The position numbers were made by a program, and so were the translations under genes. From Pseudoalteromonas umbrosa (GTDB lineage: Bacteria; Pseudomonadota; Gammaproteobacteria; Enterobacterales; Alteromonadaceae): DNA of 64,000 nt. The stretch's first letter is position 1. Every line of letters begins with the position of its first letter. The notes under the pieces are model-generated. The model saw only the letters and a program-made list of their open reading frames with translations, was not told the origin of the DNA and did not search any database. Location: positions 62,001-126,000 of the forward strand of contig NZ_JASJUU010000022.1 in assembly GCF_030125375.1 (NCBI RefSeq), in the 5' to 3' direction. Shown here in pieces: positions 1 to 8,321 of the stretch.

Positions 1-2027
1 GCGACCTTTGAGTCATATTCTTTATCAAATAAGTTATGAATGTTAAGTTTCACACTTAAGTCATCATTAATCTCATACTGAGCCGAGAAGCCACCTAGAA
101 CATGTGAGTCTACAGGTACGTACTCAACCTTACGCTCTCCAATAAAGCCTTCACGTTCACCTGTATAAGTCAGGTAACCACCAATTCTGAAGTCTTCAAA
201 GTCATAGAAAGTGCTAAAACTTGCAATTCTGTCAGGTACAACGCGTGAAACACGACCCGCAACATAATTTGGGTTTGTCATGTCAATATCTGAAAATGAA
301 ACCGCTGCATACCACTGCTCAGTCACATAGCCTGAAATTTCAACTTCATACCCTTCTGACTCTACACCGCTTTGTGCTTCATAATAGATCAATGACGAGT
401 CTTCATGTTTACCCGCTTCTACTGGATAGTTTTCTTGATCGATCTGGAAATATGCGACATCAACACTGAACGAGTCATCTTGGTTTGAGTATCTAATACC
501 GACTTCTTTGTTTTCACCAGATACTGGATCTAATAACTTGCCAGATTTATCATACGTCTGTCGTTGGTCAAAAATATCCGTATAGCTTGCGTACATTAAA
601 AACTGTTCAGTAAATTTATACACACCGCCGTAATATAAGCTGGTGTCTTTAAAATCAAATTCACTGGTAATCTCGCGGTTAGTGCTGCTTGATGTAATAT
701 CTTTATGGTTAGCACCTAGTAACACATTCAAGTTGTCTAGCACCTGTAAGTTGAAAGCGACACGGGCACTTTGAGACTCGATGTTCGCTTCACGCACAGC
801 TGGTGCTTCATAATTAAAACCTGGGTTAGCAGGCTTTGCTTGTGGTGATTCATTCGAGTGTTCAGCGATTAAATTACCAGCTGGTCTTGAAAGTGCTCTG
901 TAAGATGTCTGGTACTCGTCAAACTCGCTATTTGCTAGCGTAAAATTAATGCTATGCTCGCGGTCTAAAAAGCTAAACTGACCATTCACACCAATTTCGG
1001 CACGATCTGATTGATAGTCTACGTGTTTTTCATTAGCAAGTAGGGCATAGTCGCCATTTGGCTCAACATGCCACCACAAACCTGCGTAAACTTTATCATC
1101 ATCTAAATTAGCAGTATGGAATCTTGCCACAACATTCCAATCATCATTGATTTGGTAACGTGCTTCACCCAATAAGCTATCTTGCTGCGTATCTTGCTCT
1201 GCCCAATCTGGATAGATGTTTGCTTCGATACCTATGTTGACACGCTCACCGTTTGTAAATTGATACGGTAGGCCGTCAGAAATAGCACCTTGTCCATCAT
1301 CTTGGTAACTAGCAAAAATAGACACCTGTAATGCATCGGTGATATCTGCAGACAACGTTGTATAAAACATGGTGCGATCTGTATTCGCATGATCTACAAA
1401 CGAATCAGCACCCTCTACCGCTGTTACAACACGCGCACGTACTGTGCCACTGTCATTCAGTGTCGTATTGAAATCTGCTTCTGCACGAAGTCGGTCCCAA
1501 GAGCCAATCTCTGCAGATACTGCGCCACCGGTGCCGTTATATGCACGTTTTTGAACAAGATTTACAGTCCCTGATGGCTGACCTACCTCTTGTAACATGC
1601 CAGTTGAACCGCGGATAACTTCAACACTTTCAAACATGCTAGTGTCTAATAGCGTAGTTTGACTAGGACGGCCTGCAGCGCCCATGCCATCAATTAAGAA
1701 TCGGTTCATTTCAAAACCGCGAGAGAAAACAAAACGTTCGCGATTGCCTAGTGATGTCTCAGAGTATACACCTGCGCTATGCACAAGCGCTTCACCCGCT
1801 GAGTTAACGTCATGAAAATCCATGAACTCACTATCGATAATCGAAATAGACTGTGGCGTGTCGCCAATTGCAAGCGGTAACCCTGTTGCGCCTACATCTC
1901 TGTGGTGTTTACCCACCACCTCAATATGTTCCATATTTACTTTAGCATCGTCTGCTAAAACTACTGAAGAACTACTTGCTAGTAGTCCGATACACACCGC
2001 TTTTGCAATCGCAGAATATTGCTTCAT
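1..2027 (-). CDS. TonB-dependent siderophore receptor (3' end cut by window edge)
   Basis: Outer-membrane beta-barrel receptor that would import a ferric siderophore using TonB energy. The frame is open from the ATG at 2027 to the window edge (675 codons visible). It starts with a signal peptide (MKQYSAIAKAVCIGLLASSS...VLA), followed by a plug domain with family-typical segments such as GDTPQSISII, FLIDGMGA and VEVIRGSTGML. The last visible residues, NLFDKEYDSK, match the end of the barrel, so only about 30 residues seem to be missing. No N-terminal signalling (FecR-interacting) extension is seen. An AAGGGAG ribosome site lies about 11 bases before the ATG. It sits downstream of the PepSY/small-membrane genes but has its own iron-starvation promoter motif, so it is probably transcribed separately. 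Most likely substrate is the product of the adjacent NRPS cluster (inferred from context). Confidence 0.93.
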   Translation of the reverse strand, partial: MKQYSAIAKAVCIGLLASSSSVVLADDAKVNMEHIEVVGKHHRDVGATGLPLAIGDTPQSISIIDSEFMDFHDVNSAGEALVHSAGVYSETSLGNRERFVFSRGFEMNRFLIDGMGAAGRPSQTTLLDTSMFESVEVIRGSTGMLQEVGQPSGTVNLVQKRAYNGTGGAVSAEIGSWDRLRAEADFNTTLNDSGTVRARVVTAVEGADSFVDHANTDRTMFYTTLSADITDALQVSIFASYQDDGQGAISDGLPYQFTNGERVNIGIEANIYPDWAEQDTQQDSLLGEARYQINDDWNVVARFHTANLDDDKVYAGLWWHVEPNGDYALLANEKHVDYQSDRAEIGVNGQFSFLDREHSINFTLANSEFDEYQTSYRALSRPAGNLIAEHSNESPQAKPANPGFNYEAPAVREANIESQSARVAFNLQVLDNLNVLLGANHKDITSSSTNREITSEFDFKDTSLYYGGVYKFTEQFLMYASYTDIFDQRQTYDKSGKLLDPVSGENKEVGIRYSNQDDSFSVDVAYFQIDQENYPVEAGKHEDSSLIYYEAQSGVESEGYEVEISGYVTEQWYAAVSFSDIDMTNPNYVAGRVSRVVPDRIASFSTFYDFEDFRIGGYLTYTGEREGFIGERKVEYVPVDSHVLGGFSAQYEINDDLSVKLNIHNLFDKEYDSKV

Positions 2028-2085
2028 ACGCCGCTTGACTCCCTTATCCTAGTCGAGATAAAAATTCTGATTTACTGAAGGGCAG

Positions 2086-2109
2086 ACGAAGCAATACTTT
2101 AAAAATTTA
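2086..2109 (-). promoter_or_regulatory. Iron-starvation (PvdS-type) promoter box before the receptor
   Basis: On the minus strand the sequence reads GCTAAAT, then exactly 16 bases, then CGT. This is the TAAAT-N16-CGT iron-starvation box known for PvdS-dependent promoters of fluorescent pseudomonads. It ends about 60 bases before the receptor ATG. A PvdS-like sigma factor is encoded at 47234-47755, which makes a functional reading plausible. Confidence 0.65.
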
Positions 2110-2227
2110 GCACCTCGGTATCTTTTTTAGATACTAAAATTCAAAAACAATAACAAATGCAATAATATCAATTATTTATAATTCAAATTTATTTATGAGT
2201 ATATTCATATAACTGATATATAAAGAT

Positions 2228-2500
2228 TTATGAGAGTAGATTTATACCAAATAATAAAACAAACAGCGCAGCCATAGGCGCTAAATACTTAGCGGCCAAG
2301 ACAATTTGAGACTTATAGTCGCCAAGCATGGTGAAATGAAACGCGACACCTGCGATAACAGCAATACTTAATAGCTCAGCTACCGTTAATACCCCATGAT
2401 AGTCCAAACCAAATAAATCGAGGCTCAACCAAATCCCACCACGGACAAGCAAAATTCCAACTAACAAGCCAAGTATCACACCGAAGTTAATCACTCGCAT
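2228..2500 (-). CDS. Small hydrophobic membrane protein of the siderophore-uptake operon
   Basis: A 90-residue, strongly hydrophobic protein with about three membrane segments (roughly residues 5-25, 38-58 and 68-88). I do not recognise the family with certainty. Small membrane proteins of this kind commonly lie between PepSY transmembrane proteins and TonB-dependent receptors. Its ATG overlaps the stop of the preceding gene in a TAATG junction, which suggests translational coupling. Probable role (inferred): an accessory of inner-membrane handling of imported iron-siderophore. Confidence 0.7.
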   Translation of the reverse strand: MRVINFGVILGLLVGILLVRGGIWLSLDLFGLDYHGVLTVAELLSIAVIAGVAFHFTMLGDYKSQIVLAAKYLAPMAALFVLLFGINLLS

Positions 2501-2832
2501 TACAGTACCCCTCCAATTGCCGCTAAGGTCAACAATATCAGCACAGGTGCCGTACCGCGATGATGACCCATCATCACCACTATCGGCAGACCGATACTCA
2601 AGGCAAATAACACTAAAAAGACGGCTGCTATCAGACCCATTTGGATGTAATAGAGGACGCTCAACCCCAGTATACTCAACAACAGTATCTGTTTTGCAGA
2701 GACCACTTTAAATATTCGGGCTAGACCCTCTATTTTGCCAAACGGCCAATATTTAGAATTGGCAAACAGTGCAAACCCAATCAGGGTAAAACTAAGCAAG
2801 GCGATCATTGACCGGCTCCAATTCAATTGCAC
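2500..2832 (-). CDS. Small membrane protein, DUF3325-like
   Basis: A 110-residue inner-membrane protein with about four hydrophobic segments and a short central loop carrying MMGHHRG. Size, hydrophobic pattern and position after a PepSY protein recall the DUF3325 proteins found beside ferric-siderophore receptors, but the assignment is by eye. The start overlaps the end of the PepSY gene by 41 bases and the stop overlaps the next gene by one base, so the three genes form one translationally coupled unit. Function is unknown. Confidence 0.68.
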   Translation of the reverse strand: MQLNWSRSMIALLSFTLIGFALFANSKYWPFGKIEGLARIFKVVSAKQILLLSILGLSVLYYIQMGLIAAVFLVLFALSIGLPIVVMMGHHRGTAPVLILLTLAAIGGVL

Positions 2833-4321
2833 GTTTTTTCACTTTGTCAGTCACTCTCACTACAACCGTTGCCAAGCCAAAACTAAAGCCTGCTAGGGCT
2901 AAAAATGCAATGTGTATGGTGATCAAATCCCCAGAGACAAAGCTATAGAATTCATGACCAAGCGTCAGTCGGATCACATCAATGCAAGGCAACAATAAAA
3001 ACAACACGCCAGCACCTTGTAACATAGCATGGGAAGAATCTTTGACCTGTTTAAAGTAACACGTCAACAACCCACAGCAGAGAATGCTGCCAATCATAAT
3101 TAATTGATTGGCCAACAGCGTTAACGGTTCACCTTGACTGAACAAGCGCGTGCAAACCAATAACAATGCAACACTTAACAACGCCCCACAGGTACTTGCC
3201 TCTAAACATGCGCGCTGTAATTTAAACAGTGCTTGTCCTGCACGTTTTGGCTCTCGAATTGCTAGCCAATATAAATTTCCGATCAGCATCGCAGCAATGG
3301 CCATCATAGACAGCACAAAGTACAGCAAATGTGATGACTTCCCGAGCAAGTGGCCTTCGTGCAATTGGACCATAATGTTATATACATCATTGATAGGCCT
3401 GCGTTCGGGTTCGTATAATAAGTTTCCATGCACATCATAAAATGCGGTGACAAACTCAAAACTGCGATCAGACTCACCAGAGACTCTTAGTCTAACCCAA
3501 GGTCTCGGGTAAATATCAAAACGTGCAATGCGCATATTTGGATACGCTTGTTGAAAGTCAGTGATCACTTGATTGAGACGCTCAGCGGTTAGTGTCGCCT
3601 CCATATCATAATTTTCAGGCTTGCTTGGAAACCCAAGTTCATGCGAGTAACTCTCTCCACTTTTCTGCGCATATTTTTGATAAACAGGCTCATTTATCTC
3701 GTATCCGATATTAAAATGGGCACTACTCCAACCATACATCAGCATAAACAGTAAAACCCCCAAACCCAGCAATACATGACTGTCTTTAAATACATCGCGA
3801 GATTTGCCTTTAGCACGATATTGGTGGAATTTTTTTACCAAGTCTTTCCAGCGGATCCAAATACCGCTAATGGTAACCATCATCAATAAAATACAGGCTA
3901 TCGCGATAATATCTGTGCCGGTATGAGTGGTAAAATTGATGTGCCAAAAATACAGAAAATCGGAAGCTGCCTGCTGCGCGGTATCTTGCCCATATAATTG
4001 TTGTGTTTGGTTGTTGTATAACAATCTATCATCGTGACCGACATAAATTTGGTATAGGTGGTTATGCTGTGGGTCCGTCGTCAGTGTGATACGTTGATTG
4101 ACAAAATCAGGGACTTTTTCTGTTAAGTCAGCCACCGCACTTTGCCAAGACATAGGCCGTTCCACTTGATTGTCTTGCTGCCATGCAAATTGCCAATTGA
4201 GTAGTTGACCGCGAAAAAATAGTAGACTGCCACAGACAAAAACAACAGTAAGAATGCAGGCGCTGACTGCACCTAAAATTGAATGCTGTTTGGTTAACCT
4301 AGTCAGGATTTTTTTATCCAT
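2792..4321 (-). CDS. PepSY-associated transmembrane protein (putative ferric-siderophore reductase)
   Basis: Inner-membrane protein of the PepSY_TM family (PiuB/FpvG-like). Some members release iron from imported siderophores by reduction in the periplasm. From the ATG at 4321 it has 509 residues: a first membrane segment near residues 15-35, a long periplasmic part, paired segments near 135-155 and 180-200, a second periplasmic PepSY part (with IARFDIYPRPWVRLRV), one near 330-350, and four more at the C terminus. Conserved-looking His lie in HINFTTHTG, KDSHVLLG and LHEGHLLG. The ATG at 4321 is preferred to the in-frame GTG at 4390 because AAGGAG lies just before it and because the promoter motif at 4401-4424 would put the transcription start near 4390. 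It is followed by two small membrane proteins and the receptor. Confidence 0.82.
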   Translation of the reverse strand: MDKKILTRLTKQHSILGAVSACILTVVFVCGSLLFFRGQLLNWQFAWQQDNQVERPMSWQSAVADLTEKVPDFVNQRITLTTDPQHNHLYQIYVGHDDRLLYNNQTQQLYGQDTAQQAASDFLYFWHINFTTHTGTDIIAIACILLMMVTISGIWIRWKDLVKKFHQYRAKGKSRDVFKDSHVLLGLGVLLFMLMYGWSSAHFNIGYEINEPVYQKYAQKSGESYSHELGFPSKPENYDMEATLTAERLNQVITDFQQAYPNMRIARFDIYPRPWVRLRVSGESDRSFEFVTAFYDVHGNLLYEPERRPINDVYNIMVQLHEGHLLGKSSHLLYFVLSMMAIAAMLIGNLYWLAIREPKRAGQALFKLQRACLEASTCGALLSVALLLVCTRLFSQGEPLTLLANQLIMIGSILCCGLLTCYFKQVKDSSHAMLQGAGVLFLLLPCIDVIRLTLGHEFYSFVSGDLITIHIAFLALAGFSFGLATVVVRVTDKVKKRAIELEPVNDRLA

Positions 4322-4400
4322 AAACTCCTTCCAGTTTATTCTGCGGCCACGCCTTAAGAACAAAATAAAAGGCCGCCAAAAATGCACCACTTTGGCAACG

Positions 4401-4424
4401 ACGAAAGAAGTTGAGAAAAATTTA
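4401..4424 (-). promoter_or_regulatory. Iron-starvation (PvdS-type) promoter box before the PepSY operon
   Basis: The minus strand reads TAAAT, exactly 16 bases, then CGT: the same perfect element as at 2086-2109. It lies 80 bases before the preferred ATG at 4321 and just downstream of the terminator of the last NRPS gene, where a new promoter would be expected. Confidence 0.65.
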
Positions 4425-4450
4425 AATAATTACGACAAACAACGGAAAGT

Positions 4451-4474
4451 GGGGCGTTAATTTCCCAACGCCCC
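4451..4474 (-). terminator. Terminator-like hairpin after the thioesterase NRPS
   Basis: Inverted repeat GGGGCGTT / AACGCCCC with an 8-base loop, 44 bases after the NRPS stop. The tail on the minus strand is only moderately T-rich, so termination may be partial. A second, smaller hairpin (GGCCT/AGGCC) lies at 4491-4505. Confidence 0.55.
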
Positions 4475-4517
4475 TAAACTGAAAGCCATAGGCCTAATTG
4501 AGGCCCCAACTCAAACG

Positions 4518-7500
4518 TTACTGCTTCAAGGCTTTTAGCAATTGCGCATGACTCACCACTTGTTGGTGGCTACATGCAAGCTTTTGCTCCGAGAAGGTCG
4601 CCCCCAGTGCAGACAGGTGAGTGCGGTAAGCATCAATATCGCTATCTGCTCGCACTTGAGACCACAGCACAGACGTAGTAAGCCCAACAGGTAAACTTGG
4701 CAATGTACAACCGTTTTCACGCTGGCTATTTAATCTTTCGCTCATAGTAAATGTCTGAGCCAGCTGCGATGCATCTATCGCACTGTAAGGCAAGGGTAAC
4801 TGCTCACTCTGCGATTGCCAAAATGCACTCAGGTAGCCGTTGAGTGTATCCGCATCAACACTCGACTCAGCCAATAAAGGCGTAAAGTGCGCTTCAACGC
4901 GCTCAGACCAAGCTTTACCCCCATTGTCTACAACTAAGGTTAAAAACTCTGTTACTGCTTGCAATTGAGTCAAGGTGCGAGGTTGAGCGGTTGGGATCCA
5001 TGAGTCAGCCATATACAATTGAGTCACATGCTGTCCTGCATCGTCCAACAAAGCGGCCACTTTCGCCGCCAGCAAGCCGCCCATAGACCAACCCAGTAAC
5101 TCTATAGTCTCGCCGCCAAACTGCGCGATAATTTTTTCTGCATAACGTGTGGCAAGCTGGTCGAAATCAGTCACTTCGAGATCCGCTTTACTTGGCACTA
5201 GTGCAAATAAATTCACTTGCTCATCCAGTTGCTGCGCAAGTTCTCGATAACTCAAAGTTAAGCCCAAACCGTCATGGAAACAGATCACCTGACGATTGCC
5301 TACTTTATGCTTATTGAGTACCGCAATAGGCTGTGTGTCGGCGCCTGTTAACACCTCTGCGAGCTGTGCAACACTGGGGGCTTGAAACAATGCACCTAAA
5401 TCGAAATGTAATGATCTATCTTCTCTATCAGCCCAGCGTTTTACCAGTTTAATCGCCGAAATTGAATGGCCTCCTAATTGAAAGAAAGAGATATTGCGAC
5501 TCACTTTTTCCAGTTCGAGCACTTCGCCAAACATCTCAGCTAAACGTGTTTCTAGCGCGCCCTGCGGTGCTTCATAAGCGACTGCCTGTGTTTCAAAAGG
5601 AGGCAATGCCTTGCGGTCGACCTTGCCATTTCCTAACCGTGGCCACTGTGCCAATACCATAAACGCCGATGGCACCATGGCGTCAGGTAAGCTATGCGAC
5701 AATTGCATTTTTAATGCGGCGGTCGCTTCGCTGTCCAGCGCACCTTCGGCAAACTGACCCGCAACAATGTAAGCATGTAAAGTTACTTGAGCGTCAACTT
5801 TATCCGCTATAACTAAGCAGTGCTCAATACCCTCAACCTGTTCAATACTATTGGCGACTTCACCTAATTCAATCCTAAAGCCTCGGACTTTTACTTGGTC
5901 GTCTTTGCGGCCAAGGATCATGATTGAGTTATCCGGCATATAACGCGCTAGGTCACCAGTTGCATAAACACGCTGTCCGAATCTGTCATGGTTTGAGAAT
6001 GCCGGGTGTGTTGACTGACCAAGATAACCGTCACTCAGCTGTGCGCCTGCAATATATAGTTCACCAACTTCACCGTAGCTGCATAGCGTGCCTGTGCTAT
6101 TCAAAACATAGGTGTACGTACCGGCAAATACTTGGCTCAATTTCGCCACGCCGCCATCACCAGCTTGATACCGATGACTCATAACCCCAATGGTTGCTTC
6201 ACTTGGTCCATAATGGTTGTACACCTCAGCCTCTGGTGCCCACTGCTGTATCGAACGCAAGAAGGTATTTGGACACGCCTCTCCACCTAAGATGATTTTT
6301 TGTGGGAAATAAGGCAGTGCTTTTAAGTCACATAGTGCCTGCAAATGCGAAGGCACTATCTTAATACAGTCAACTTGGTGCTGTTGTAAAAACGCACTGA
6401 ATGCCACACTATCCATGCTTTGCTGCTCATTTGCGATACACAGCTTTTTACCTAGGTATAGGGCATTAAACAAGCAGGTATAACCCAAATCAGCCGCCAC
6501 AGTTGCTGTCAGCGCAAAACTGGTTTGTTCCGCGAGACCAAGCGCCTCGCTAGAGCCATGACAATAAGCGCTTAACTGCTGCTGACCAATGCGTACGCCT
6601 TTGGGTGTGCCCGTTGAGCCAGATGTAAAAATCGTATATGCCAGCTTAGTTGCCACGGTATCAATTGCTGGCAACGCCACCTCTTTGTCCACTTTAAGTG
6701 CATCTAGTTGCACACCTTGCGCGGGTGAAGCAGCAATCACCAAAGCATTGTCAAACTGCGCTACCACTTTATCGATACGCGATTGCGGCCAGCTTGGGTC
6801 AAGCGGTACAAAACCTAAACCTGCACGCATACTCGCCAGCATCGCGACTATCAGTTCTGCGCTACGAGGTAAAAGTAAGAGTACCGGCTGTTCAAGTTGA
6901 GATTGGCTATCATAAAGGCCTTGTGCTAAAGATTCCGCCTGTTGCCACAGCTCAGAATAACTAAGGGCACCATTATCATCTATCAGTGCAACTTCTTGGC
7001 CTTGAGACTGCGCAAAATCATGCACACGCTGCACTACTGTCTCTATTGACGTTGGCGATTGTGCGCCGTTAATCGCCAACAATTGCGTCGTGTGGACGTC
7101 ACTTAATATACTGATTTCTTGACTCTTACTAGCAGCGCCACCAGAGACGATAACGCTAAGCACTTGCTCTAGCTGAGCCAATAGGCTTGTTACTGCCGCT
7201 GAAGAATAGCTATTTTGACAATAATTCAGCGTCAGCACACCGTCGGCCGAAATAGCCATGTTTAAGTCATGACACAGGCTGGTTTGCCAATCAGGCTGAT
7301 GTGCTTGCTGCGCAAATACATAATCTGTGGTATGCCTTACCGTTTTCAACTGCGCTTCAGAGATACTCAATGCATAGTGACGGTGACTTTCACACTGCTC
7401 ATTTAGCGCAGACAACCAACTTTCAAGAGATTGACCAGCCTGATACTCAATAATCAGGGGCAACGCTGAGGCATAACGGCCAATCGCCCCTTCAAATGCT

Positions 7501-8321
7501 TCATCTTCATGACGAGGGTCGTAATGCAGTGCAGTTAGAAAGCGCGGTGTTGTTGCCAAACGCGCCATCAACCACCACCAAGCATATTGTGTGCTCTGTT
7601 GATTTGATACACCCAATGTTGTCGCGTAATCAGAGATCCCCTGCCATACACTGCTGTTAACCGCATGCTGTACTGATGTGTAACTGCGTTCGGCGTCACT
7701 GCTTGAGCTCATTGCATAAGGCAATTGCAACGCAGACGGCAAATCGCCACCCAAGTAATTTTGCCAAAAAGCCTGCCCTGCTAAGCCTTCATCTTCACTT
7801 TGCATTTCTTGTTGCCAAGCAACAAAATCCGGAAACTGTAGCGCCTCTTCATCATCTGGTTGACCATTGATGATCCCTGCAATGAGTTCCAATGAGGGTA
7901 AATCCACCGCACCGGCAAAGCCACGCAATGCGATGAAGTTCTGCTCGCTTGTTTTCACAAGGGTCAATTGCAAATTGCGGCCATTTTGCGGTGCTAAATC
8001 GACTGGGGACGATAACGCCAGCTGAGCTAAACTTGGCACACCCGATTGGCTCCACTCAATACTATCGATAACTATTTTTGCACTTTCGCTAGGTTTTGCA
8101 CGTAATCCTTTAAAGCCAGCAACCTGCTGATAGTTGGATGCCAAACTAATATGTGATTGGATCATTTCATCACAATAGCCTTGTATACTTTGCAACGTCG
8201 CCGAACATGGCACCAACAGCTGTACAAGTTGGACTGTGTGCGCGATATCAGCAGTAAAACACTGCTGATTTGCTGTCAGAACAACACCTTGCTGATATTC
8301 TTCAATATAATCAGCGATCAT
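4518..8321 (-). CDS. NRPS final module: degenerate C / A (Asp) / PCP / thioesterase
   Basis: Adds the last residue and releases the peptide. About 1267 residues from the ATG at 8321: a condensation-superfamily domain (1-430), adenylation domain (about 450-920, core FTSGSTGTPKGV near 570), carrier protein (LGGHSISAIKL near 951) and a type I thioesterase (GWSMGG nucleophile near 1078). The usual HHxxxDG of the first domain is replaced by LRGFAGAVDL, so it should be non-catalytic; the best candidate role is the 'interface' domain that docks aspartate beta-hydroxylases. Pocket residues read by eye (D-L-T-K-I-G-H-I-G) match the known Asp code. The ATG at 8321 overlaps the previous stop as ATGA and has CAGGAG eight bases upstream; an alternative ATG lies three codons earlier. 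The thioesterase could hydrolyse or cyclise the product, for example onto a Ser hydroxyl (inferred). Confidence 0.93.
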   Translation of the reverse strand: MIADYIEEYQQGVVLTANQQCFTADIAHTVQLVQLLVPCSATLQSIQGYCDEMIQSHISLASNYQQVAGFKGLRAKPSESAKIVIDSIEWSQSGVPSLAQLALSSPVDLAPQNGRNLQLTLVKTSEQNFIALRGFAGAVDLPSLELIAGIINGQPDDEEALQFPDFVAWQQEMQSEDEGLAGQAFWQNYLGGDLPSALQLPYAMSSSSDAERSYTSVQHAVNSSVWQGISDYATTLGVSNQQSTQYAWWWLMARLATTPRFLTALHYDPRHEDEAFEGAIGRYASALPLIIEYQAGQSLESWLSALNEQCESHRHYALSISEAQLKTVRHTTDYVFAQQAHQPDWQTSLCHDLNMAISADGVLTLNYCQNSYSSAAVTSLLAQLEQVLSVIVSGGAASKSQEISILSDVHTTQLLAINGAQSPTSIETVVQRVHDFAQSQGQEVALIDDNGALSYSELWQQAESLAQGLYDSQSQLEQPVLLLLPRSAELIVAMLASMRAGLGFVPLDPSWPQSRIDKVVAQFDNALVIAASPAQGVQLDALKVDKEVALPAIDTVATKLAYTIFTSGSTGTPKGVRIGQQQLSAYCHGSSEALGLAEQTSFALTATVAADLGYTCLFNALYLGKKLCIANEQQSMDSVAFSAFLQQHQVDCIKIVPSHLQALCDLKALPYFPQKIILGGEACPNTFLRSIQQWAPEAEVYNHYGPSEATIGVMSHRYQAGDGGVAKLSQVFAGTYTYVLNSTGTLCSYGEVGELYIAGAQLSDGYLGQSTHPAFSNHDRFGQRVYATGDLARYMPDNSIMILGRKDDQVKVRGFRIELGEVANSIEQVEGIEHCLVIADKVDAQVTLHAYIVAGQFAEGALDSEATAALKMQLSHSLPDAMVPSAFMVLAQWPRLGNGKVDRKALPPFETQAVAYEAPQGALETRLAEMFGEVLELEKVSRNISFFQLGGHSISAIKLVKRWADREDRSLHFDLGALFQAPSVAQLAEVLTGADTQPIAVLNKHKVGNRQVICFHDGLGLTLSYRELAQQLDEQVNLFALVPSKADLEVTDFDQLATRYAEKIIAQFGGETIELLGWSMGGLLAAKVAALLDDAGQHVTQLYMADSWIPTAQPRTLTQLQAVTEFLTLVVDNGGKAWSERVEAHFTPLLAESSVDADTLNGYLSAFWQSQSEQLPLPYSAIDASQLAQTFTMSERLNSQRENGCTLPSLPVGLTTSVLWSQVRADSDIDAYRTHLSALGATFSEQKLACSHQQVVSHAQLLKALKQ

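Noticed and set aside
2118..2134. GTATC/GATAC inverted repeat before the receptor
   Set aside because: Five base pairs with a T/A-rich loop; too weak to call an operator or terminator.
2141..2180. AT-rich partial palindrome (AATAAT-ATC-AATTATT) considered as a Fur box before the receptor
   Set aside because: It matches the Fur consensus poorly in every register I tried; the perfect iron-starvation box nearby explains regulation better.
4322..4390. Upstream extension of the PepSY protein to a GTG at 4390
   Set aside because: It adds 23 basic residues before a typical start, lacks a ribosome site, and would begin at or near the predicted transcription start.
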